Shown piece after piece: positions 1 to 5,971 of a stretch of 7,220 bases of DNA. Below the pieces are notes generated by a model, which did no database searches, was not told the origin of the DNA, and worked only from the letters and a program-made list of their open reading frames with translations. Each line of letters opens with the position of its first letter. The first letter of the stretch is position 1. A program made the translations under genes and the position numbers. The stretch comes from Acidobacteriota bacterium (GTDB lineage: Bacteria > Acidobacteriota > UBA6911 > RPQK01 > JADFOI01): positions 1 through 7,220 of the forward strand of contig JAUXKG010000121.1 of NCBI GenBank assembly GCA_030624355.1, read 5' to 3'.

Positions 1-672
1 ACTGCGGTGCTGGATGGTGATGGCGACCTCTTCGTTCGTTCGATCGACCGCAATCCCCCAGGCGCCGTGATCCACACTCAGCTCCCGCTCCGCAGCGACG
101 TTTCCATCGTCTTGATGTGAGAACACCAGCATGTTGTCCATGGTGTCGTTGTTGACGGTGTAAATTTCACGGCTTACGGGATCGATCGTCACTCCACAGA
201 TAAACTCTATCTTGCTTCGATCTCCGGAGATTCGGCGGCGATATTCGGCGACCCCCGTGGTGTCCAGTTCCCGCTGATACACAAGCAAACTGAAACGGTT
301 CTCATCGCTCATCACAACCTCGCCATTGACCGGGTCAACCGCGATGCTCACAAAGGTGGAATAGGCGTCCCGAATAGTCCGCAGCGGAGACATGTCTCCA
401 CCCGCTGGCCTTCCCCCAACAGGCAGGTTGGCCTCCTGCAGCAAGGGGGAAAAACCGAATGAACTCAAGCTGGCCGCCATCAAGGTGCCTGAGAAATCAG
501 CGCTCTGTGGATAGGCACAGGCAAAATTCTCCAGAGGCTGAGAACTCAGCAGGCGGAAAGAAGAGTTCTGGGTAGTCGCTGGATCCTCTTGAGAAAACCA
601 GACCCAGGCACCTCCGGCAGTCGTGAGGAACAAGAAAAGAACAGTGGTGAACTTTCTGGGATTCACTCTCAT
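1..672 (-). CDS. Exported beta-propeller repeat protein, N-terminal part (runs off left edge)
   Basis: I translated this frame directly from the minus strand: 224 codons from the ATG at 672 to the window edge with no stop. The N-terminus has basic residues (R2, R6, K7) followed by a hydrophobic stretch at about 9-25, so it is a Sec signal peptide or a single membrane anchor. After a low-complexity linker, propeller-type blades begin near residue 98 with SPLRTIR, then SIAVDPVNGEVVMSDEN, VTIDPVSREIYTVNND and GIAVDRTNEEVAI. This 'PLRTI...G(I/V)AVDP...EI.V.N....L.VF' pattern is typical of NHL/SMP-30-like propellers and matches the repeats of the gene at the right edge, so the two are probably paralogues. 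A strong AAGGAGG lies 4 bases before the ATG, which supports this start. The function is unknown; such proteins usually bind ligands or partners outside the cytoplasm. The fold is fairly sure, the role is not. Confidence 0.8.
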   Translation of the reverse strand, partial: MRVNPRKFTTVLFLFLTTAGGAWVWFSQEDPATTQNSSFRLLSSQPLENFACAYPQSADFSGTLMAASLSSFGFSPLLQEANLPVGGRPAGGDMSPLRTIRDAYSTFVSIAVDPVNGEVVMSDENRFSLLVYQRELDTTGVAEYRRRISGDRSKIEFICGVTIDPVSREIYTVNNDTMDNMLVFSHQDDGNVAAERELSVDHGAWGIAVDRTNEEVAITIQHRS

Positions 673-676
673 GATG

Positions 677-683
677 CCTCCTT
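677..683 (-). promoter_or_regulatory. Ribosome binding site for the left propeller gene
   Basis: The minus strand reads AAGGAGG, a full-strength Shine-Dalgarno sequence, 4 bases before the ATG at 672. It fixes the start of the left gene even though its stop lies outside the window. Confidence 0.75.
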
Positions 684-710
684 CAGGAATTTATTGCTCA
701 AGGTGCGACC

Positions 711-739
711 ATTGTAGTTGATGGGCCTATCAATTGAAA
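711..739 (-). promoter_or_regulatory. Candidate sigma-70 promoter for the left propeller gene
   Basis: On the minus strand, TTTCAA (739-734) and TACAAT (716-711) are separated by 17 bases. The -10 box matches consensus at 5 of 6 positions, the -35 at only 3 of 6. Transcription would begin about 30 bases before the ATG, leaving room for the strong ribosome binding site. A perfect 8-base palindrome, TCAATTGA (730-737), overlaps the -35 end and could be an operator, but one this short may be chance. Confidence 0.3.
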
Positions 740-880
740 TGACCACTTCTATGGATTTATCCTTTTCTTCCCACCCCCACCTGCCCCGATCAGCAGCGGG
801 CCAACCACCATCCCTCGAGTTGAGTGACCGCAGAAACGGTTGACATAGATGTGGGAGAGTGCTAGTTAGGTGGGAGTCTT

Positions 881-909
881 TTGAGAGGTATCCTAGCCCG
901 GATTATTTT
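881..909 (+). promoter_or_regulatory. Candidate sigma-70 promoter for the four-gene operon
   Basis: TTGAGA (881-886, 5 of 6 to consensus) and TATTTT (904-909, 4 of 6) are separated by 17 bases. Transcription would start near 916, giving a leader of about 19 bases to the ATG at 935. That leader contains the GGAG site, but would leave almost nothing before the earlier ATG at 923. A second box, a perfect TTGACA at 840-845, has only a poor -10 (TAGTTA) at the right distance. The prediction rests on consensus matching alone. Confidence 0.35.
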
Positions 910-924
910 CGATTTGGCCTAAAT

Positions 925-928
925 GGAG
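925..928 (+). promoter_or_regulatory. Ribosome binding site choosing the start of the exported amidohydrolase
   Basis: GGAG lies 6 bases before the ATG at 935. The in-frame ATG at 923 lies just upstream of this site and has no comparable motif before it. The site therefore favours 935, which also gives the cleaner signal peptide (MTVHWRKG start). Confidence 0.5.
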
Positions 929-934
929 TCAGCC

Positions 935-2695
935 ATGACTGTTCACTGGAGAAAAGGAGTACTCGTTGCCATCTTCATGGGGACCGCCCTGACCGCTTTG
1001 GGCCAGACTCTCCCTCCTGAAGTGGTCCGCTATGCGGACCTGGTCCTTCACAATGGCAAGGTCCTCACTGCCGACGAAACCTTCAGCATCCAGCAGGCTG
1101 TGGCGATCAGGGAGGGGCAGTTTCTTGCCGTCGGTACCACCGAGCGTATCCTTTCCATGGCGGGCCCTCAAACTCTAGCCATCGACCTGGCCGGGGCAAC
1201 CGTCGTACCGGGCTTTATCGCCACCGATGCAGACAACGAGTTTGCAGGTGGGAACCTCTACAAAGCTACCCAGATCAGAGGCGAACTTTTGGGTACTCTA
1301 AGGGTTTATAAGAGGGAAGACATTTGGGCTCGTATGCAGCAATTGTTAAAGGATGTACCCGCGGGAGAGCCGGTCTTTTTACGCTTTGATAACGATGCAG
1401 CACCGACCGAGCTGACCTCTTTTACCAAGGAGGATCTCGACCGCCTGGCACCGAGAAATCCTCTCATGGCCACAGCCGGAGGTGTAGAGACAGTGGTCAA
1501 CTCTCTGATGATGGAGAAGATCCTGGAACTGCTTCCCAAGGAGCATCCCCATATACTGAAGGACGAGCAGACCGGCCAGCCCAACGGGCGGATTTACGGC
1601 TTCGCTTTAGGAGTGGTCGGTTGGGATCTGCGTCCCTGGCCGCGCATTGACGACTCTTACCTCAACGAGCAGAAGCAAAACATCCAGGAAGTGTTGGGCA
1701 AGGGTGTGACCACGCTGGTGGGACATATCCAGGGATTCACCGTCTCGGTTTTGAATCTGCTGGCGCATCAGGGAGAGTTGAACATTCGGGTGCGCGGCTC
1801 TCACGATTTCTTGCGGCAGAATCCGAACTCGGAAGCTTTCCTCCGCCGCATCGGGAACCTGGTCGATTTCGGCCTGGGTGATCTGGTTAAAATCATCGGA
1901 GCGGGCCTGGAGAGTTTGGACGGAGCCGCTGACCATGGCTCTGCTCTGACCCTCAGGCCTAAAGTCAGCTCGGGAGGATTTGCCTACGGACCCTATGGCA
2001 AGAACGATTGGGTGGGTGATAGAAGGAGTTGGGATGATCCCACGGTGGACCGATCGAAAACCGAATGGGCCTCTGTCATGGCCGCCATCAAATATGGTTG
2101 GAATTTTTCCTCTATTCACAACGTGGGAGATGGGGCTACGGCCATCTGGCTGGAGGCGGTTGAAAAGGGGCTTTCCCAGCCCGACCTTGTCATGAAGCCG
2201 CAGTTTAGACCGTTTGGCTTAGACCATAATCACTTTTGGAATGCCAGTCAGGACGACAAGGTCAAAGAGTTCGACGTCCGTCGGGGACTCGGCAAGGTGT
2301 TTTCCAGCCCGGGCATGGCTCTGGAAATGTATGGTGAGAGCATCCATGACGCCCAACCCGTTCCTGAGCTGATAGAAAAAGGGTTTAAAGTTCACATTGA
2401 AGGTGCCGAGCCTCTCGAGGAAATCCAGCGCTACGTGACCCGTAAGGATGAAAAAGGGCACATCTGGGGCCCCGACCACGCGGTGGACCGCAAGACCGCG
2501 CTCCTCATGAAGACGCTGTGGGCGGCCCGCTTCATTGGCGAGGATCACCTCCTGGGCTCTATCCAGCCGGGTAAACTGGCGGATCTCGTGGTTCTGGGTG
2601 AGGACTACCTGAGTGTGCCCGATTCACGTCTTGCACAAATTCCTGTGGTGATGACCGTAGTGGATGGCAGGATTGTCCACCGGAAGGGTATGTAG
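935..2695 (+). CDS. Exported amidohydrolase, YtcJ-like (Amidohydro_3), with altered metal ligands
   Basis: 586 residues from the chosen ATG (590 from the alternative ATG at 923). Residues 1-23 form a Sec signal peptide (basic WRK, hydrophobic core, likely cleavage after ALG before QTLPP), so the enzyme should act outside the cytoplasm. The family is clear from ADLVLHNGKVLTAD near the N-terminus, VVPGF (about 90-94), IHNVGDGA (H395), DHNHFW (H431, H433) and the closing GSIQPGKLADLVVL near 541-554. YtcJ-like members are metal-dependent hydrolases of N-acyl, amide or related bonds. Here the usual PGFxDxHxH reads PGFIATDADNE: both first-strand histidines are Asp (D98, D100) and the preceding Asp is Ala. 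The late GSD motif with the catalytic Asp is replaced by HIEGAEP (487-493). K319 may be the bridging lysine. Metal binding is therefore altered or lost. It is first in a probable operon, 45 bases before the next gene. The family call is firm; activity and substrate are unknown. Confidence 0.88.
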   Translation: MTVHWRKGVLVAIFMGTALTALGQTLPPEVVRYADLVLHNGKVLTADETFSIQQAVAIREGQFLAVGTTERILSMAGPQTLAIDLAGATVVPGFIATDADNEFAGGNLYKATQIRGELLGTLRVYKREDIWARMQQLLKDVPAGEPVFLRFDNDAAPTELTSFTKEDLDRLAPRNPLMATAGGVETVVNSLMMEKILELLPKEHPHILKDEQTGQPNGRIYGFALGVVGWDLRPWPRIDDSYLNEQKQNIQEVLGKGVTTLVGHIQGFTVSVLNLLAHQGELNIRVRGSHDFLRQNPNSEAFLRRIGNLVDFGLGDLVKIIGAGLESLDGAADHGSALTLRPKVSSGGFAYGPYGKNDWVGDRRSWDDPTVDRSKTEWASVMAAIKYGWNFSSIHNVGDGATAIWLEAVEKGLSQPDLVMKPQFRPFGLDHNHFWNASQDDKVKEFDVRRGLGKVFSSPGMALEMYGESIHDAQPVPELIEKGFKVHIEGAEPLEEIQRYVTRKDEKGHIWGPDHAVDRKTALLMKTLWAARFIGEDHLLGSIQPGKLADLVVLGEDYLSVPDSRLAQIPVVMTVVDGRIVHRKGM

Positions 2696-2740
2696 CGAGT
2701 ACTCGATCCTCCCACTAACAAGAGCTGAATTCCCGAGATC

Positions 2741-3892
2741 ATGAGTAGCAAAGATCATCCAGAAGCCCTCCGACAGGAGGCGGCTCAGGTGGTTCAGACC
2801 GACCCCATCAAAGGCAAGATCCGAGAAATGGAGGTCATCGACACTGATTTTCATCTCGCACCCGACTTCTCACAGATTCACAAATACTTGAAAGAGCCCT
2901 TTCACACCAAGATCCAGAGCTATCCCTTAAGTGGTGCCGAATATGATGCGAGATATGCCATTGCCATGGAGGATTCCGGTTTGTCCGTACAGGGCAAGGC
3001 CACCAGCGGCGAAGAAGTTCTTTCCGTCATCGACAAGATCGGTGTGGACACGGTGATTTTGAGCCCCGGGTTACGTCCCATCAATTATTTTAATGAACCC
3101 ATCTCCGGGGCCATGGCGGCGGCCTATAACGATTTTTTGATTCATGAAGTCTTTCCGCTCAGCACTCGGCTCAAGGCTTACGTTATGATCAACCAGCGGG
3201 ACCCGGCGGCAGCGGCCAGCGAAATCCGACGGGTGGGTGACAACCATAGTTTCCTTGGCGTCTATGCTGAATTTGGTGCTCATGAACCCATTGGCACCTC
3301 CAGGCACGATCCTCTTTTCGATGCACTTGCGGAATATGAGCTGCCGCTCGCTCTTCATGGCTCCGGTTTTTGGCAACAGCGTTCCCCACTCTCGACAGGC
3401 GCGCGCACGTGGGTGGAGAACATTGGCATTGCCTGGCCTTCCTTTGCCATGGCGTGTGTGGGAAGCATGATTATGCAGGGCTTGTTTGATAAGTACCCCA
3501 ACCAACAGGTACTCCTGCAGGAAGCAGGACTCTGGTGGGTCATCGAGTTCATGCTGCGGATGGATGAGTTCTACCTGGATCATCCCCATGATATTCAGCT
3601 GGTTGAGCGGAAGTTGGAAAGCGGGGAAAAATTTCTAAACAAGCTTCCCAGCGAGTATGTTTTGGAGCACATCCGCTTTGCCACCCAACCCATTTATAAG
3701 CCCAAGTCCCCCAAGCATTTTGCCTGGCTACTTGAAATCAGTCATGCGGAGGAACTGTTTGTCTATTCCTCTGATTGGCCGCACGCCACCTTTGATCCTG
3801 CCAACTGGGTGCTTGAGAGCAGCGCAATTTCCGAGACCCTGTCCAAGCGAATCTTAAGTAGCAACGCCAAAGAGTTGTTCACACGCCTCTAG
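2741..3892 (+). CDS. ACMSD-type amidohydrolase (Amidohydro_2), probable decarboxylase or hydrolase
   Basis: 383 residues, no signal peptide, so cytosolic. It has the layout of the amidohydrolase-2 TIM barrel that includes aminocarboxymuconate-semialdehyde decarboxylase, gamma-resorcylate decarboxylase, 2-pyrone-4,6-dicarboxylate hydrolase and 4-oxalomesaconate hydratase. The first-strand metal motif is VIDTDFH (D34, D36, H38), a D-x-D-x-H form found in many members in place of D-x-H-x-H. A mid-barrel ligand is probably H206 in ALHGSG. The C-terminal catalytic Asp is D345 in YSSDWPH, a strongly conserved family block. The N-terminal 30 residues before the barrel are charged and could be a wrong extension: ATG at 2828 (M30) is an alternative start, and neither start has a good ribosome binding site. 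It lies 15 bases before the bicupin gene, so the two are surely co-transcribed. The ring-cleavage context favours decarboxylation or hydration of a dicarboxylic intermediate, but this is inference. Confidence 0.85.
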   Translation: MSSKDHPEALRQEAAQVVQTDPIKGKIREMEVIDTDFHLAPDFSQIHKYLKEPFHTKIQSYPLSGAEYDARYAIAMEDSGLSVQGKATSGEEVLSVIDKIGVDTVILSPGLRPINYFNEPISGAMAAAYNDFLIHEVFPLSTRLKAYVMINQRDPAAAASEIRRVGDNHSFLGVYAEFGAHEPIGTSRHDPLFDALAEYELPLALHGSGFWQQRSPLSTGARTWVENIGIAWPSFAMACVGSMIMQGLFDKYPNQQVLLQEAGLWWVIEFMLRMDEFYLDHPHDIQLVERKLESGEKFLNKLPSEYVLEHIRFATQPIYKPKSPKHFAWLLEISHAEELFVYSSDWPHATFDPANWVLESSAISETLSKRILSSNAKELFTRL

Positions 3893-3896
3893 CCAC

Positions 3897-3901
3897 AGGA
3901 G
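3897..3901 (+). promoter_or_regulatory. Ribosome binding site for the GTG-started bicupin gene
   Basis: AGGAG sits 6 bases before a GTG codon at 3908 and just after the TAG stop (3890-3892) of the preceding gene. The site and spacing support GTG as the true start and tight coupling with the upstream gene. Confidence 0.65.
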
Positions 3902-3907
3902 TAAAGA

Positions 3908-4933
3908 GTGCAAAAAGGAAAAACGCAAGTGGACTCGTCCTTTTATCAGGATCTTGAGGAGGCCAGCCTGAGCGCCTTCTGGAAAGTCATCGCGCCTCTC
4001 CAGAAGGGTGGCTCTCCCAGGCGAGGTCGCATTTGGCGTTGGGACCAGGTGCACCCCATGCTGGAGAGAGCCGGAAAGCTGGTTGGGCCCGATCAAGGGG
4101 CGGAGCGAAGAGTTCTTATCTTTGCAGGTGCTGAGAGTTCGGCCACCACGACACCGACGCTCACTGCCTCGGTTCAGATGGTCCTGCCAGGGGAGACGGC
4201 GCCTTCTCATCGACACACGATCTCAGCCATCCGGTTCGTCCTTTCCGCCAAGGGTGCCTTTACGGAAGTGGAAGGTGAACGGATCCCAATGGAGCCCGGT
4301 GATCTCATTGTGACTCCTGCCTGGAGCTGGCACGGCCATGGCAACGAGAGCCGGGAGCCGGCAGTGTGGTTAGACGGGCTCGATGCACCCTTGGTGCGGG
4401 CACTCAAGGTTGCTTTCTTTGAGCCGGACAGTGAGGAGCACCAAAAGCAGGAGATCCCAGACAGCGGGAGGCACACTGCCACCGGATCCGTCCGCGCTCT
4501 GGGCGCCCACTCTTCGCAAGCTGCTTTTCCGGTTGTGTATCCTTGGTCGGAAGTCTATCCCGAACTCCAACATCAGGCGGCTGGAGCGGGCGACCCATAC
4601 GACGGAGTGATCGTTGAGTACGTCCATCCGGCCACAGGAGGCCCGACCTTGCCGACGCTGGGATGTTATCTGCAGCTTTTACGTCCAGGTGAGAAAACGC
4701 GCACTCATCGACACACGGGAAGCGTGATCTACCATGTGGTGCGTGGCAGCGGGTACAGTACCCTGGAAGGAGAGCGGATCGACTGGCAGAAAAGAGACAC
4801 CTTTGCTTTGCCTTCCTGGGTGTGGCACGCCCATTCAAATTCGGGGAGCGAGGAAGCCATCCTTTTCTCCTTCACCGAAGCACCCGCACTGCGCACGCTC
4901 GGGCTGTATCGGCAGGAAGAAAAGTCAGATTAA
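3908..4933 (+). CDS. Bicupin ring-cleaving dioxygenase, gentisate/salicylate 1,2-dioxygenase family
   Basis: 341 residues with a GTG start, close to the usual 340-370 for this family. Two cupin domains are visible. The first has SHRHT (H101, H103), EGERI (about 122-126), MEPGDLIVTPAWSWHGHGN with H142. The second has THRHT (H267, H269), EGERI (287-291) and PSWVWHAH with H307. The H-x-H to third-His spacing of the first cupin (41 residues) equals that of the known Fe(II) triad of salicylate 1,2-dioxygenase as I recall it (H119, H121, H160). The family uses Fe(II) and O2 to cleave gentisate, salicylates or 1-hydroxy-2-naphthoate between the carboxyl- and hydroxyl-bearing carbons. The family call is strong; the substrate is open. 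No maleylpyruvate isomerase or fumarylpyruvate hydrolase lies in the window, so a plain gentisate route is not shown. A DapA-type enzyme follows after 28 bases. The two halves share a 14-base identical stretch (4206-4219 and 4704-4717) over the HRHT codons, fitting an ancient internal duplication. Confidence 0.88.
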   Translation: MQKGKTQVDSSFYQDLEEASLSAFWKVIAPLQKGGSPRRGRIWRWDQVHPMLERAGKLVGPDQGAERRVLIFAGAESSATTTPTLTASVQMVLPGETAPSHRHTISAIRFVLSAKGAFTEVEGERIPMEPGDLIVTPAWSWHGHGNESREPAVWLDGLDAPLVRALKVAFFEPDSEEHQKQEIPDSGRHTATGSVRALGAHSSQAAFPVVYPWSEVYPELQHQAAGAGDPYDGVIVEYVHPATGGPTLPTLGCYLQLLRPGEKTRTHRHTGSVIYHVVRGSGYSTLEGERIDWQKRDTFALPSWVWHAHSNSGSEEAILFSFTEAPALRTLGLYRQEEKSD

Positions 4934-4949
4934 AAGAGAAAGAAGCACT

Positions 4950-4954
4950 GGGAG
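4950..4954 (+). promoter_or_regulatory. Ribosome binding site fixing the start of the DapA-like gene
   Basis: GGGAG lies 7 bases before ATG 4962. The same frame is open back to 4734, but that stretch overlaps the bicupin gene and encodes a Cys/Pro/Lys-rich sequence unlike the family. This site and the start of homology at once after 4962 decide the start. Confidence 0.65.
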
Positions 4955-4961
4955 CAAGATT

Positions 4962-5912
4962 ATGGCAGCTGACTTGCCCGAAGGAATCATCATTCCACTC
5001 ATCATTCCATTCCAGGCTGACGGAGAGGTGGATCGTTCGATGCTTCAGCAGTTGACCTCGTTTAATGTCAAGGCTAAGGTGCAAGGACTATTCGCCCTGG
5101 GCTCAGCAGGACAGGGGGCGGTCATGACCCCAGACCAGCGTCGTTCAGCGCTGGAGACCATCATGGAAGTGGCGGGGGGCCAGATACCGGTCATCGCTCA
5201 CGTGGGTACGTCTGAGTCCTATAGTGGACGGGAACTGGCGCGCCATGCAGCGGGGTGCGGCGTTGACGCGCTGGCGATCATTCCGCCTTATTACTATTCC
5301 GATCACAGCGAGTTCGAGATACAGCGCCATTTCTGCGAGGTGGCTGAGGGTGCTCCGGAACTACCCGTGGTCGTCTATGACAACGCGAAATACTCAGGCA
5401 TAGTGATGAACCCAGCCATGGTCTCCCGCCTGCGGAAATTGCTGCCAAACACCGGGGGAATCAAAGTCTCATTCTCGGGGCTGGAGCAAATGCTGGGCTA
5501 CCTGCGCCGGCTGCCAGACTTTAAGGTGTACTCGGGTTCCATCGCCTACCTGGCAGGCGGGGTACCACTTGGTTTGGCGGGCGCCATCAATCCGCCCTCA
5601 AGCTTCTTTCCCGAGCTATGCGTTCAGCTTTGGAAAGCCGTTACAGAAGGAGAGTATGGGGAGGCCTTTGATCTTCAGTCTCGGGTTAACGAGTTGCGGG
5701 CAGTGGTGGGCAATTTCTCGAACCGGTTCGGTCGCAGCACCTTCACCGAGGTCATGCGGCTACGCGGGTTCCCCATCGTCCGTTACCCGCGCTGGACGAG
5801 CCATTCCTTCTCTGCGGAAGAACGTGAGGAGCTGCGAAAAGCCTTAGTGGCCGCCCAGGGGGCTCAATACTTGGTGGAGCCGATGCTGAATGAGGTGAAG
5901 GCCTCTGATTGA
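4962..5912 (+). CDS. DapA-superfamily Schiff-base lyase (dihydrodipicolinate synthase/aldolase-like)
   Basis: 316 residues, slightly longer than classic DapA (about 290), cytosolic. The class I aldolase barrel is shown by IIIPLIIPF at the N-terminus, LFALGSAGQGAVMT (43-56), IIPPYYYSD (106-114), VVVYDN with Y139, and GGIKVSF with the Schiff-base lysine K168. The family joins or splits 2-oxo acids: DHDPS, N-acetylneuraminate lyase, KDG aldolase, and the hydratase-aldolases NahE and PhdJ of aromatic breakdown. The carboxylate-binding block, normally G-T/S-T-G-E, is G-S-A-G-Q here, with Thr to Ala and Glu to Gln. This argues against a housekeeping lysine-biosynthesis enzyme and leaves the substrate open. 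As the last gene of the operon, straight after a ring-cleaving dioxygenase, it is best placed as a lyase acting on the ring-fission product, though this is inference. It ends 59 bases from the convergent propeller gene. Confidence 0.87.
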   Translation: MAADLPEGIIIPLIIPFQADGEVDRSMLQQLTSFNVKAKVQGLFALGSAGQGAVMTPDQRRSALETIMEVAGGQIPVIAHVGTSESYSGRELARHAAGCGVDALAIIPPYYYSDHSEFEIQRHFCEVAEGAPELPVVVYDNAKYSGIVMNPAMVSRLRKLLPNTGGIKVSFSGLEQMLGYLRRLPDFKVYSGSIAYLAGGVPLGLAGAINPPSSFFPELCVQLWKAVTEGEYGEAFDLQSRVNELRAVVGNFSNRFGRSTFTEVMRLRGFPIVRYPRWTSHSFSAEEREELRKALVAAQGAQYLVEPMLNEVKASD

Positions 5913-5914
5913 CA

Positions 5915-5950
5915 CCCTTCTCTTAGCCCGCATAATACGGGCTCGAAGGG
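5915..5950. terminator. Two-part hairpin between convergent genes, possible terminator
   Basis: An inner stem AGCCCG (5925-5930) pairs perfectly with CGGGCT (5938-5943) across a 7-base loop. An outer stem CCCTTC (5915-5920) pairs with GAAGGG (5945-5950), separated from the inner stem by a 4/1 internal loop. It starts three bases after the TGA of the DapA-like gene and lies beyond the stop of the opposing propeller gene, so it could end transcription from both sides. Neither strand has a T-run after the stem, so it is not a textbook intrinsic terminator. Confidence 0.5.
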
Positions 5951-5971
5951 GCCCCGGGAGACTCATTACTC

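Noticed and set aside
840..868. Perfect TTGACA as the main operon promoter
   Set aside because: At 17 bases the -10 is TAGTTA, a poor match; the pair at 881-909 fits better overall.
1607..2119. 170-codon minus-strand open frame inside the exported amidohydrolase gene
   Set aside because: It is antisense to a clearly recognised gene, shows no domain pattern and has no evident start signals; it is a shadow of the coding strand.
957..2705. GAGTACTCG occurring near the start (957-965) and just after the stop (2697-2705) of the first operon gene, part of a 10-base palindrome at the second site
   Set aside because: A 9-base match with a palindromic core can easily be chance; the first copy is inside coding sequence and the flanks do not match.
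3071..3589. 172-codon minus-strand open frame inside the ACMSD-type gene
   Set aside because: It is antisense to a well-supported gene with conserved catalytic motifs and has no recognisable protein features.
4734..4961. N-terminal extension of the DapA-like gene back to ATG 4734
   Set aside because: It overlaps the bicupin gene by 200 bases in another frame, shows no family similarity, and the good ribosome binding site is at 4950-4954.
4962..5912. Housekeeping dapA of lysine biosynthesis
   Set aside because: The GTTGE block is changed to GSAGQ and the gene sits in a catabolic-looking operon with no other lysine genes.
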